From Gymnothorax reevesii (taxonomy: Eukaryota; Chordata; Actinopteri; Anguilliformes; Muraenidae), in the NCBI GenBank assembly GCA_029721435.1, contig CM056573.1, positions 6,361,001-6,425,000 on the forward strand: a stretch of DNA of 64,000 bases, written 5' to 3'. The notes under the pieces were generated by a model that did no database searches, had not been told where the DNA came from, and saw only the letters and a list, made by a program, of their open reading frames with translations. This document shows positions 23,601-33,324 of the stretch, one piece after another; within the stretch, counting starts at the first letter, position 1; every line of letters begins with the position of its first letter. The position numbers and the translations under genes were made by a program.

Positions 23601-25449
23601 GTTAGACTATGTTAGCAAGTTCAAGGAAAGATTGCGTGCAGCTTGTGACCTTGCCAAAGAGAACTTGAAATCAAGTCAGGGAAAAATGAAAACTTGGTAT
23701 GATCATAAGGCTAGAAGCCGTGAGTTTAAACCAGGGGAAAAGGTCCTTGTGTTGTTTCCCTTGCAGTCCAATCCATTGCAGGCTAGATTTCATGGTCCTT
23801 ATGAAATTCTGACAAAACTCAGTTATCTCAATTACATTGTGAAGACTCCAGATAGGAGAAAACCAAAACAATTGTGTCACATTAACATGCTGAAGCCTTA
23901 TCATGACAGAAATGCTAGGGTTGCTGCCGTCACTTCAGATTCTCCTATTGTCAAAACGTGTGAAGATGAGGGGGAGTTTCAAGATGATGAACCTAGAATT
24001 AAAGCTGAAGTTCTTTCATGTAAATTGTCAAACACTGAAGTGTTGCAAAATCTTGATGTAAAACTCCAGCACTTAGAACCCTCACAGAGAGATCAGTTTG
24101 AAAGGTTGATCAAGAAATATGAGGATTTGTTTCCTGATTTTCCAAAGAGAGTTACTATAGCCTCTCATGATGTAGATGTTGGTGATGCCAAACCAATAAA
24201 ACAGCATCCATACCGGATGAATCCTGAAAAGAGAAAGATTGCTGAGAAAGAGGTTGAGTACATGTTAAAACATGATATTATCAGACCCTCCAACTCCGAT
24301 TGGAGTTCACCCTGTGTGCTAGTTCCAAAACCTGATGGAAGTACTAGATTCTGTACAGATTATCGCAAAGTCAATGCTGTAACTAGAACTGATGTGTTTC
24401 CAATACCTAGGATTGATGATTGTATTGATAGAGTAGGGCAAGCAAAGTTTCTGACCAAGATTGATTTATTGAAGGGTTATTGGTGTGTGCCTTTAACTGA
24501 GAGGGCCAAGAGCATCTCTGCTTTTGCCACACCATCTGGATTGTACCAGTATGAAGTCCTACCCTTTGGCATGAAAAATGCCCCAGCCACGTTCCAAAGG
24601 ATGATACAGTCTACAATCGCCGGATTGCCACACACGGGTGCGTACATCGATGACCTGATCACATGGAGTGACTCCTGGGAAGAACATCTAAAAGATGTAG
24701 AGACGTTGTTCCAGCGCCTGACCCAGGCTAACCTGACTGTTAACCTGAGCAAGAGTGACTTTGGTTGTGCTACTGTCACCTATCTTGGCTACGTCATAGG
24801 CCAGGGTAAGGTGGCACCCATAAATGCTAAAGTCCAAGCCATCATGGACTTTCCAGTTCCTGACAACAAAAAAGCTTTGCGCCGCTTCCTTGGAATGATC
24901 GGGTACTACCGCAAGTTCTGCAAGAACTTTGCTGAGATTGCTCTCAGTCTAACTAACCAACTGAAGAAAGGCGTAAAGTTCACCTGGGATGATGCATGCC
25001 AGAGAGCCTTCGATCACCTGAAGTCTCTGCTGTGTCACTTCCCCGTGCTCAAATCTCCTGACTTCAACAAACCGTTCTCCATCGCGGTCGATGCTAGCGA
25101 CCAAGCTTGTGGATCTGTGCTCCTACAGAGAAGTGACTCTGATGACATTGAGCATCCCGTGGCATACTTCTCCAGGAAGTTCAATCGCCACCAAAGGAAC
25201 TATTCCACAATCGAGAAGGAACTGTTGGCTCTGGTCCTTTCTTTACAACACTTTGAGGTTTATGTTTGTACAGGACAAAAGCCAATGATTGTGTACACTG
25301 ACCACAATCCGTTAATGTTTTTGAGTAAGATGAAAAACAAGAATCGGAGATTGTTGAATTGGAGTTTGATTTTACAGGAGTTTGACTTGGAAATTAAGCA
25401 TGTGAAGGGTACAGACAATGTAATTGCTGATTGCTTATCCCGTGTTTGA
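20644..25449 (+). CDS. Gag-Pol polyprotein, Gag-PR-IN-RT-RH order
   Basis: A single 1601-residue frame. I start it at ATG 20644; the open frame extends 33 bases upstream but only from a GTG. Order: N-terminal Gag; a charged heptad-repeat region (about residues 80-165); a Gag capsid-like part; CCHC zinc knuckle (C401, C404, H409, C414); aspartic protease with DTGAS at 493-497; integrase with zinc-binding H747/H754 and C784/C787, catalytic D818, D877 and E913 (D-35-E) and a GPY-type end; reverse transcriptase with D1274 and YIDD at 1334-1337; RNase H with D1483, E1524/E1526 and D1553. All key residues are present with no stop or frameshift, so it may be functional. In this class the protein packages, copies and integrates the element's own RNA; whether Gag is also made alone is not visible. 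The 3' end of the frame lies 133 bp before the 3' LTR. Confidence 0.95.
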   Translation: MDDFLASPTVGVLKSFKKTELLEICRQLELTEVKPAMQKARLAREIVEYYIDENVFAPGDLEQFPVENPNIEMELKLKMLEIEREEKEKQRQFELEKLAREEKKEREEKEKEREEREKEREEREKEREEREKEREFELEKFARQRDFELEKFDREERLQMEQLKIKIATENKFRASQEVKLVPPFSEKDVDNYFQCFEKVAKSCQWPKEHWPLMLQTVLKGKAQQAYSALSADDSSDYEVVKKVILRAYELVPEAYRQKFRGLKKQENQTYVEFANEKQVCFERWCTSMEVKDDFNSLKEMVLVEEFKNCVKDDVKTYLNEKQALNLQSAAKFADEYVLTHKSKFQSSSNNRWSQFQKKGYGDTQDSSPKDKDKSGDGAQKSSNRSDQSVKADSDKSGLVCSYCKKSGHVTTNCWFLKAKKEKEKDTKPNAFVKTRLETPVVDNRSAKLPASCGAKKPDTADFVREEFLPFVSEGFVALNEHTTPVPIYILRDTGASQSLLLMDSLELRDETASGDFILVQGIEGRTVSVPLRSIFLKSDLVTGQVKVGLMSSLPIKGVSLLLGNDLAGGKVVPPVHLTSQPSTEDGDEDPSLYPSCAVTRAMAKKAKEEDDVVPSSTLNSQDSGGSPHDSDWPTMVSPFEDLSDTFISSLFSQPDGSGDSDVSGDLSLSRKRLIEEQTNDPEICVLKRRALPDKEIDAVPVGYYLKDGVLMRKWRPPDIPANADWAVVRQIVVPKVYRNEILTMAHSLPLGGHLGVNKTVDKIMKHFFWPGLRKDVSNFCKTCHTCQVVGKHQLDPPVAPLQPIPAFGEPFSKVIVDCVGPLPKTRSRNQYLLTIMCASTRFPEAIPLRNIKATAISKALIKFFTLFGLPREIQSDQGSNFTSGLFQQVVYELGAKQILSSAYHPESQGALERFHSTLKTMMRTYCYDHEKDWDEGVHLLLFAAREAVQESTGFSPFELVFGHEVRGPLLLLSEQWQEKEPHISLLDYVSKFKERLRAACDLAKENLKSSQGKMKTWYDHKARSREFKPGEKVLVLFPLQSNPLQARFHGPYEILTKLSYLNYIVKTPDRRKPKQLCHINMLKPYHDRNARVAAVTSDSPIVKTCEDEGEFQDDEPRIKAEVLSCKLSNTEVLQNLDVKLQHLEPSQRDQFERLIKKYEDLFPDFPKRVTIASHDVDVGDAKPIKQHPYRMNPEKRKIAEKEVEYMLKHDIIRPSNSDWSSPCVLVPKPDGSTRFCTDYRKVNAVTRTDVFPIPRIDDCIDRVGQAKFLTKIDLLKGYWCVPLTERAKSISAFATPSGLYQYEVLPFGMKNAPATFQRMIQSTIAGLPHTGAYIDDLITWSDSWEEHLKDVETLFQRLTQANLTVNLSKSDFGCATVTYLGYVIGQGKVAPINAKVQAIMDFPVPDNKKALRRFLGMIGYYRKFCKNFAEIALSLTNQLKKGVKFTWDDACQRAFDHLKSLLCHFPVLKSPDFNKPFSIAVDASDQACGSVLLQRSDSDDIEHPVAYFSRKFNRHQRNYSTIEKELLALVLSLQHFEVYVCTGQKPMIVYTDHNPLMFLSKMKNKNRRLLNWSLILQEFDLEIKHVKGTDNVIADCLSRV
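20950..21045 (+). repeat. 21 bp tandem repeat inside Gag
   Basis: About four units of a GAAAGGGAGGAAAGAGAGAAA-like 21-mer encode seven-residue EREEREK repeats. They lengthen a charged helix by exact heptads, so copy number can change without a frameshift. Confidence 0.8.
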
Positions 25450-25572
25450 ATGTGTATATATATATCATGTGTTTGAATATTGTATGATATGTATTTATAG
25501 ACAAGTGTTCACTTAACCATTTTGTATTGAAAAGAAAAATTTTGCCTTTATGAGTCAAAATTTTTCCCTTTT

Positions 25573-25582
25573 GGAATGGAGG
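25573..25582 (+). promoter_or_regulatory. Polypurine tract
   Basis: GGAATGGAGG directly before the 3' LTR, the usual plus-strand primer position. It is short and interrupted by one T. Confidence 0.65.
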
Positions 25583-26074
25583 TGTAATGTGAATATAGGC
25601 CACTAGATGGCAGTGTTTACCTTTTTTTTTGTTAAGCTCAGACTGGAGTCATGTTTAGACATGTCCTGGACATGTCTGGGACAAGTCTCAGAAAATTTAA
25701 AAAAAAGAGGTCTAAATGTGCGCGGGGTCTGCAAAAGAGTATATAAGGAAAAGAATTGAGACAGTAAAGTAGTAGGAGAAATTGCAAGAAGAAGGATACG
25801 TGACCAGACCTTTAATTCTGTTCAAGACCTGCATGTGCAGTCTGTTGTGGATTGTTTTTCACCCAGCACATCACCAGGAAACCCCACCAAAACAAGGGAC
25901 TGTAATTATTTCTTTTTTTTCTTGATAATCAATCTTGGTCTTAGCTGTTATTTAGTTGTTATTGTCTTTGTCTGTTTAATTAAATGTGTTTGAGTTTTAA
26001 AACTGTGTCTGTCATCCCTTGCTGTTGCTGTTGCTGTTATGTTGTAAATGTAATAAGAAATTGGGGCCATAACA
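25583..26074 (+). repeat. 3' LTR
   Basis: 492 bp, identical to the 5' LTR apart from about five substitutions and one extra CATG. It is followed by the CAAG target duplication. Confidence 0.93.
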
Positions 26075-26078
26075 CAAG
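26075..26078. repeat. Target site duplication CAAG, right
   Basis: Right partner of 20039-20042. Confidence 0.85.
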
Positions 26079-26424
26079 GCACTGAAAAAATACGCAAAAA
26101 ATATAAAATATTAAAATAATATATAAAATATACAAAAATGCAAAATTTGGACTCTGATCGTTTTTTCCTTTCTGGTCTTCATTTGTTTCCCCTAAACAGT
26201 CTAAACTCCCGCAACAACGATTTTCACTTTAACAATTCGCAATGTCGTACAGATTGAGATACAAGTTTGGGCTCTCGCTAGGCGAGTGAGACAAGCAGTC
26301 ATGTAATAAAATACATTTCCACCCTTCTTTCTCAACTTTATCGAACAGATATCAAATTAAGGACCCAAATTTGACAGCACAACTGGTGATTGCAAGTGCT
26401 AATGGTATTGCACGTCAAAATTGG

Positions 26425-26910
26425 GTGCGCCTTGCTCTGTTCTTGTAATTTTGTGACAGGAGGCGATATTGCAACTGTGGCACTGTTGGTCTAAATGCAA
26501 TTCCATGAAAAAGTATTTGCCCGTTTCTCGATTTGTATATTTTCGCATATTTGTCACACTTAAATGTTTCAGAATGTTGAACTAACTTTAATATGATAAC
26601 AATGATAACCCATGTAAACATGAAATTCAGTTTTTCATTGATTATTTAATTTACTGCAGGAAAAAAGCAATTCAACTCCACCTGGCCCTGTTTGAAAAAA
26701 TAATTGCCCCCTTAGCCACAAAATCAACCAATTAAACAAATTTAATTGATAATTGGGTTAAGTTTTAATAGACAAACCCAGGCATGGAAACTGGCAGCCT
26801 TGTTGAATATAAACATCACTTAAATTGAACCTGTCTGGCAAATGTGATGTAGGCAAAAAAGCAGCAAATGATGCCACGACCAAAAGAAATTCACAGACTG
26901 AGGAGAAACA
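26425..26910 (+). repeat. Tc1-type interspersed repeat
   Basis: The longest copy of a family also seen at 6180-6395 and, reversed and interrupted, at 47165-48588. Shared blocks are CATTTGTCACACTTAAATGTTTCAG-like sequence, AATAATTGCCCCCTTAGCC and AAATCAACCAATTAA. No transposase motif is present, so it is a terminal or internally deleted copy. Confidence 0.5.
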
Positions 26911-26918
26911 ATGTAGGT

Positions 26919-26920
<2 letters not shown>

Positions 26921-26952
<32 letters not shown>
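26921..26952. repeat. CA dinucleotide microsatellite
   Basis: Sixteen uninterrupted CA units. Confidence 0.92.
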
Positions 26953-26955
<3 letters not shown>

Positions 26956-27131
26956 GCTTTCACTCATCCACTCACTTACATGACCGATTTTACAGACGAC
27001 ACACGCCATGTTAGTTTAAGTTTCCTTTTGTTGTATTTTGGTTATCTTTCTTTAAATAAATATTTTAGTTAATTGTTCTTTGGTCCGCATCTCCCTCCTT
27101 TTTTGCCATGGCCGTGCAGCCCGGTTCATGA

Positions 27132-27748
27132 CAAATTAAAAATGAATTTTTCATACTGAAGAGGCAGCGCTAAAAAAAACCCACTGAAACAAGTAGGAAC
27201 TGAAGATGGCCTTTGCAGAGCATCAACAGGCTTTATTCTACATTATGTTTAAGTGTCCAACTTCTTTGATGAAGGGGCGGGGGTGGGGGGGGGAGTATGT
27301 ACAAAATGTGCTGTCAGTTCTAAATGGTTTATCTAATATGGGAAAAAAATAGCCTCAAATTAATGCTGTCAGTCTGAGTTTTGAAATAATTACAGCTGTA
27401 TCTTTCAGATTCAGTGCTAGAGTACAGAACCAAAATAATGCATTTTTCACTGTCCATTGAATTATGGCATGCACTGTATTTTTCTCCATTAATAATGATT
27501 TAAACTGAACTTGCGGCTTACTGACCTGCCAGTTATATGTGTTGACATGGGCACCATCGGGTGTTCAAACATTTTTTTCTTGTTTGTTTCTTTTTTTTAG
27601 ATCAGATGAAAATCTGCTGGAATTCACAGACCATAAATAGATAAATATTAAACTGTATGAGGACACGCAACATTTTATAAAAACACCTTCGGGGTGTAGT
27701 CTTACCGCACAGCAGTTTGAAAAAAGGTGGAGCGTAATGTTGGCCCAG
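27132..27748. other. Upstream flank of the galectin-like gene
   Basis: No gene. It contains a G-run at 27286-27293 and T-runs. The stretch just upstream of 27749 may hold the gene's proximal promoter; no further motif stands out. Confidence 0.4.
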
Positions 27749-27757
27749 TATATAAAT
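27749..27757 (+). promoter_or_regulatory. Candidate TATA box of the galectin-like gene
   Basis: TATATAAAT lies about 30 bases before a short segment that ends in a strong splice donor at 27811 (CAG|GTAAGC). Position and order fit a first exon starting near 27780. Inferred, not proven. Confidence 0.5.
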
Positions 27758-27779
27758 GAAACCATGTTCTTCTGAGTTG

Positions 27780-27810
27780 ACACCCAGACTGGAAAAACAG
27801 CAACGAACAG
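27780..27810 (+). other. Candidate non-coding exon 1 of the galectin-like gene
   Basis: A short segment between the TATA box and the donor GTAAGC at 27811. It contains no ATG, as expected for galectin-3 genes, whose first exon is untranslated. The start position is a guess from TATA spacing. Confidence 0.4.
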
Positions 27811-28780
27811 GTAAGCTCACCATTTTATACAGTCTTACCTAAGATTTTAAATAAGACAGATGTCTGTCTAATTTAGCAATATTCTGACACACGCAAAGAA
27901 CATCTACATTTCCACCTGTTGAATCCATTCATAAATATGCTTAGTGATCTGCAACGAAAGTGCGGGGGAAATTGTAAAGATTAAGTCAACATGGGGATTA
28001 TTGCTGATCAGACTTTCGCTTTGGTGTGACTAAAAGAAAATCACCTGGAATGGAAAATTAAATAACCTGATTAGACTATCCAGGGATCATCATAGATGAG
28101 TTTGCACTTAGCACATACTCTATACGCATTAAAGTGTAGGCCTTCCAGGATCAGCAATTTACTATGAAGACAACACAAATGGCCTGTTCTCACAACTCAT
28201 TCTTTGTACTATTGATTCTTTAGTACCAACTGCCTTCATACAGTTGAACAGTGAACAAGAAGGCTTTCAAAAAGCATAATAATGAAGGCTAATCTCTTTT
28301 TCCGGTTATCTGAAAACGTGACGAGCTCTCAGCTTGGCTCAATTTTCTGCAGAGATGTGGTCTACTTCTGAACGATACCCTGGATATGCCAGGTGGAGAA
28401 ATAACAGCAAAAGAGAATCATTGAAAAAATCTTAGAAATATCCATGATTGTATGGTTTTGGGTGGTACTGCAATTAAAATTTGCACGCCAGTTTATCCTC
28501 AAAAAGTAGATGTGTATAGGTAAGCGATGTTTTTTTTTTCACAAGTGATGAATTTTGATCGGTGCTATTTAGTTTTTACCAGCCCTGTAATTATTCGCCA
28601 TAAAACTACTGGTCCATGTGTCACGGTAATGGTATGCAGAATATTGATATATTCATTTCCGAATGCTTGGGAGATGGCGCCCCCCTCTGGTAAAATAGTT
28701 ATATGAGCATCCAGTGTGCTGATGAGAAATTAAAAAAAAAAATTTATGCATCACGGTTGTCCATTCTTCCCTCTCAACAG

Positions 28781-28987
28781 AATCAGCCTTTGGCCTGGTT
28801 AACGGGAGAGTCAGAGGCAGGAACACAGGCAACCGATCATACCCAAACTAACCAACCAACAAGACCAAGTCAACCTAATCAAACGATGTGGGGAACAAAT
28901 GATGATAACCCAATGTGGCCAAGTCCTGAGCCAGCTCCAGAACCTAGTTGGCCGACTATACCTCCTGTTCAGCAGCAAGTTAAACCG
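28781..28987 (+). CDS. lgals3: Galectin-3-like, N-domain exon
   Basis: A 207 bp exon bounded by a pyrimidine-rich acceptor (TTCCCTCTCAACAG) and donor CCG|GTGAGA, phase 0 at both ends, 69 residues. It is rich in Pro, Gln, Thr and Trp (MWPSPEPAPEPSWP), like the N-terminal domain that precedes the lectin domain in chimera-type galectins, but without the PGAYPG-type tandem repeats of mammalian galectin-3. It joins in frame to the exon at 33050. The exon carrying the start codon should lie between 27811 and 28780; I tested several ATGs and none splices in phase with a good donor. The symbol is by resemblance and could be a related paralogue. Confidence 0.65.
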
Positions 28988-29809
28988 GTGAGACACTCCC
29001 TATAACCCTCAGCATTCCATGCTTCATGTCAGTATATAAAATATCAAGAGTTAACTTCTGCTAGAACACAGAGCACTCGAATGCTCAATTCTATCAAACA
29101 GGGTAAATTTGGCTGATCCAAAGGTGAGGGATGGACTGGGTTGGTCAATATCATTTTTACATGTCGCATGGCAGCAACTAATATACATTTACGGTTCTCC
29201 CCCACTGTACTGTCAACTTCCGGACAAGACAAAAAGTTGGCGGTGAGTGGGGGTGGTGGTATAACGTGGGAAACCCTGGGGTTTCCTCAGATAACAGAAT
29301 GTACACAAACCATGTGCATAATATCTTATCATCTCAAAAAGATTAATTTGCAGCAGTGACCTGGAAAAATTATGTTTTTCAAATCTTATAGTCTCACAGT
29401 AGCGTCCCCAGAACTGATAATTGCATAGGCACAGAACATCCCTTAACAAAAATTATTAGTCCTGACTTGTTCTCAATCATTAACACTGGATGAGAGTCCC
29501 TCGGTAGAACCTGCTTATCGGCACTTTGATGAGGGGAAGCCGTGTTCTAGATGAGTGGATTTGAAATCCAGTCCTGGAGGACCCCTGTGTACTGTACTTG
29601 CTTTTATTTTGACCTCTGTTACCATCCCATAAATTTACCCAGCAGTTGCTTTCTCTTAATTTAGTGTGTTAGATGTTAGAGGGATCATTTACCCCCTTTG
29701 GTATCTTTTTATACACTGTAAACCTAAATAGTGATCCGTACACAAATGCTTTGCAGAAACGTATTACCTCAAAAAACTGTGTCAGCCAACTCAATTGCAT
29801 TGTGTGGAC

Positions 29810-30455
29810 AAGCGGCGCCGCGTGAACTGGCACTGGGGGAAGCTAGAACCATTCCTTAAAAATAATGCTCGGTCATGACCTGTTTTCAATAATTGCAATG
29901 CATGTGTTTCATGATCGTTTAAATTGTTGAAATGAAATAAGATCATTTGAAACGTCTTTATGCAAATCTATTGCTTCCAACCCCTCAGTAAGGAAAGCGT
30001 GAGAAGTCCGTAGTCAAGATCGGTTTCCAATTATTTGTGGTGAAATCCACCGCAACGCAGGTGAAACTGATAAACCTCCATGCGCAAGGACTTCAATTCC
30101 TCGCAAGAATCTTTTACATACGTGTTGATTGAATAATTGCTGACTAAAGCAGGGAAACGCAAATATGCCACTAAAACTCACACCGAATGCTTGAGAGCTG
30201 ACAGGTATGAGTTATTAATGAAAATTGGCAGCACCTGATTATGCTGAGAGTTTTCGGAGTTTCTGTAATGATAATTGAAAACAGGTCAAGAATTAGGCTA
30301 TTCGTGCTCGTTTTAACCTAACAAGGAGAACTGGCGACACCCGATGGTCCTTAGGAGTCGGGTAAAGTCAATTTTATGAAGATTGAAGATGAGCGATCAT
30401 TGATTTTAAGGGATGGTTTGAGCTTCCCCTATTGCCAGTTCACTAGCCACCACTG
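29810..30455. mobile_element. hAT-type MITE with 8 bp target duplication
   Basis: The 8 bp GTGTGGAC stands at 29802-29809 and again at 30456-30463. The termini are inverted repeats, (A/C)AGTGGYG...GTGAACTGGCA on the left and its complement ending CCACTG on the right, with further inverted similarity inside (GGGGAAGCT, CCTTAAAA, CTGTTTTCAA). CAGTGG-like ends and 8 bp duplications are diagnostic of hAT elements. At 646 bp with no transposase frame it is non-autonomous. It sits in the large intron of the galectin-like gene. Confidence 0.8.
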
Positions 30456-30905
30456 GTGTGGACGGTACTTAAAGAAAATAAGGTAAACACTCTGAAAAGT
30501 TATTTTTATCATGTTTTAAGTGCTGCAAACATGGAATCATTAAGAACTCTCACAATTTTTTTTTGAGGTGATCGGTTTCCACCAAACAGTTGAGTGCATC
30601 ATACTCTTTCTGGGCTCACAGTGTAAGTTCTTAATTTGATGCATTTTGCGATGCCATGAACAATAAAATCACATATTATTATAGGACTTATTCTACCGCC
30701 AGCTACTGCCAAAGATAGATGGGATTAGAACAGACTGCAATATACCCTGTTATGCTAAAACACTCGTTTTATGTTAAGGCACATAATTGCGTGGTTATGA
30801 AAATTTACGCAAACTTCATAATTTTAACAATAGTGCGCAGCCAGGAGTAAATGGTATATTCCCACAATTAACACTGTTGAGGGATATGAGAGGGACGCAG
30901 CCCCC

Positions 30906-31445
30906 GTTTACACGTACACGGTTATTTTGACAAACGGAGACATTTCCCTGCGTTTGTGCCTTTCGTTGATACGCAAACGGAAAATTCACCTCAGAAAACG
31001 ATTCTTTCTAAAAACTCAAGCAAGTGGTTATTCTGGAAAACTTCGGTTGCAAGTTTCCATGTAAACTGTTTTTTTTTTTTTTTTTTTGTTTCCATGTAAA
31101 CTGAGAAACACTGAGTTTCAGGCAGCTGACGTCACAGTATACGCCAGAACTTGCGCCTGCGCCAAGAGTGCGACCAATGTTTACATTTTCATTTCACTGT
31201 GGTGGGATCATGGATGATCATGATTCGTTTCTGTTGTTGCTATTTTCCGGATTCTGATTGGCTAAAGTGGGCTTGAGCTTCTCGTTACACTGCCGTCTAC
31301 AGGTTTGGCATGCTCTTGACGACATGTATACACGGGTACGTGTTAACAAAAAGTTTTCTGAAAACTGATGCATGTGCATGATATTATTTTTGAAAACCAA
31401 GACGGTGAAATGTTTGTTTATGAAAATACCTGACCACGTGTAAAC
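30906..31445. mobile_element. Foldback MITE with GTTTACACGT ends
   Basis: Begins GTTTACACGTACACGG and ends CCACGTGTAAAC, with scattered inverted similarity (GAAAACG, CGGAG, TTTTGAAAA words) between the halves. It is non-coding and lies in the galectin-like gene's intron. A poly(T) run bordered by a 16 bp direct repeat interrupts it (31053-31103). Confidence 0.5.
31053..31103. repeat. 16 bp direct repeat around T19
   Basis: GTTTCCATGTAAACTG occurs at 31053-31068 and again at 31088-31103, with 19 T between. This is the footprint expected of target-primed retroposition in which almost only the poly(A) tail was inserted. Confidence 0.7.
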
Positions 31446-33049
31446 GGAGTGAGAGCCAGTTAGGCTCAGCACTGTTTGTTGCTCAAGCGTCACCTATAGA
31501 CTAGCGGGGCACTCGTTAGTAGGATTCCCGGCAAGCACATGTTCAAGTTTCGTCTGCTCTGATTCTGAGCTTGTGAGGTTTCAAGCCACACATGGAAAAA
31601 AGGCCCGGCTGACAGGGGTGTGCCACGGAAGAGCACCGTTAACTGTCTGGGATAGCCCCCCTTGTGAAAAACTACGATAGTTCCAAGCTATAATTTTCCT
31701 TTCGTAAATGGATGGTATTTTTGCCATCATAGTGTAGTATTACTATAGCAACACTACAGTTATTCAAACTACAGCAATACAGTGGGGTGGGCTATAGCAA
31801 TAACATGGTACTGTTGACTGTGGTAATACTTTAGTTATATGTGATGGCCACAGTACTAACTTACTCTAGTTATGCAATACAAACTATGATAATACTATAG
31901 TCCTCACCACCCTTGTAAGGCGCAATGGAGAGATGAGAGGATGAGATGCGAGGACAGAGGAATCCTCCACTGGCTACTGAGACATCCTCGTTCACCCCAA
32001 CCTCTCGATAAAACAGTGTCCTTTACTTTTGGGGTACATGGCGTGTACACAGCACAGCTGCGTCACCTATCACTTGGCCGACATATACCCCCAACAATTT
32101 AGTTTTTATGTTTCTTGAAATTAATTCATCTATCTATTTTTATCCATTGGATTCAATGTATTATTTTCAGTCCTGTCTTGGTATTTCCATTCCTGAAATG
32201 AACATGTTAACCAAATAAAAAATATGTAATCCTAATCGATGGCTTTGTTGATCAGCCATTATTTTACAAGAGTTTGGTTTTTTTTAGATGCACTTTCATA
32301 TCATACATTATGTGTCACTTTAAATTATGTCACTACACTCTGGTCTTTTAATTTTAAGACAGATGTGTTGAGTTATTAGGAAGATGTATTGTATATCTCT
32401 ATAAATGTAATGGTTTGGCATTCTGAGTTCTATAGATCCACACATGCACACAAAACCGCTATTACAGACAGTGAATTATGATCAATCATATCGTTATTGA
32501 ATGTGTAAGTATTTCACAGATTTTAGTGTTTACAACAGAATGGAATGCGACAGAATATTCCCAAGAGTTAATCTCACAAAAGTGCACCACAGTTAAGCTA
32601 GCCCAGTTCTAACAGGCAGTGAAATAGTGCAGTAGTTTTTTAAAAACACTACCGTGTGTTTGGTTGTATAGCATAGCATTTGTGGAATTTTTGGATACAG
32701 TTCTTCACAGATGGGTAAAATGCAGCTGTGTTCAGCTTTTGGGTGTCAGGACTCTTATGGGAAAGCAGACACTTCTGGGCTTCAGTGAGAACATTTTTAC
32801 CTCCACCCGCTGAGGAGCTATCGCACATTTTGCACCACTAAAGCTTGCTGTTAATGCACAAATGGCAGATTTTGTGAGTGTTTTGTCCAAGATGTTTAAA
32901 TATTATCTCTCAGCTCAGTTTTTTCTTCAACTTATCAGAAAAAAAAAAAAAAAAATCTTGTAACACCGGAAGAGCAGATGTTTTCGGTTTACAGTTTATT
33001 TTCAGGTGAATGTTTTCATTCGCTTTAACATGCTGTTTATCCCTGACAG
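31446..33049. other. Intron sequence, repeat-bearing
   Basis: Intron of the galectin-like gene. 31680-31910 is filled with degenerate CTATAG/ACTACAG words; a 15-18 base A-run lies at about 32940-32956. No gene is seen in it. Confidence 0.4.
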
Positions 33050-33138
33050 AAAGTGCCATTGAGCATGAACCTGCCCCATGGTTCGCGTGATAATATGCTG
33101 ATTACCATCAAAGGCCAGGTCAAGGCTCATCCCAACAA
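33050..33138 (+). CDS. lgals3: Galectin-3-like, first CRD exon (89 bp)
   Basis: Acceptor CCCTGACAG before 33050 and donor AA|GTCAGT at 33139. The 89 bp length is the standard size of this exon in galectin genes. It encodes the first strands of the lectin beta-sandwich (VPLSMNLPHGSRDNMLITIK), matching the conserved NLP-G---MLITI pattern. It ends in phase 2, and the split Lys codon is completed by the next exon. Confidence 0.88.
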
Positions 33139-33324
33139 GTCAGTATCTGTCCCTTTGTCTTAATTTTTCAGTGGCAAACACATAGCATGCTACACATTTA
33201 CAGTAGAATATCAGGTTAAACTGTGTCCTTACTCTTAGTGCAGGGAATATGCTTAGCATTTAGAAAGCACAGCTGTTTTTCATATGGTGTCAACATTGAA
33301 GACCCACTGATCTGTCCTTTCTAG

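Larger units (their letters stand above)
20043..26074 (+). mobile_element. Gmr1-like LTR retrotransposon, full length
   Basis: A 6.0 kb element with 488 and 492 bp LTRs in direct orientation, TG...CA ends, a 4 bp target duplication, a tRNA-Pro primer binding site, a polypurine tract and one open Gag-Pol frame. The integrase is encoded before the reverse transcriptase. That order is normal for Ty1/copia, but the RT and integrase motifs (YIDD, and a GPY-type C-terminus of integrase) are Ty3/gypsy-like, the combination known as the Gmr1-like group. The LTRs differ at about five positions plus a 4 bp indel, so insertion was fairly recent. No envelope gene is present. Confidence 0.92.

Noticed and set aside
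26990..27131. LTR 3' end (AAATAAATATT followed by a tail ending GGTTCATGACA)
   Set aside because: Looks U5-like, but no matching start or target duplication could be found, so it was not listed as a feature.
28353..28400. ATG after TTTTCTGCAG giving a short peptide with a YPGY motif, as galectin start exon
   Set aside because: The only donor (CCAG|GTGGAG) ends in phase 2, while the next exon needs phase 0; the join would hit a stop at once.
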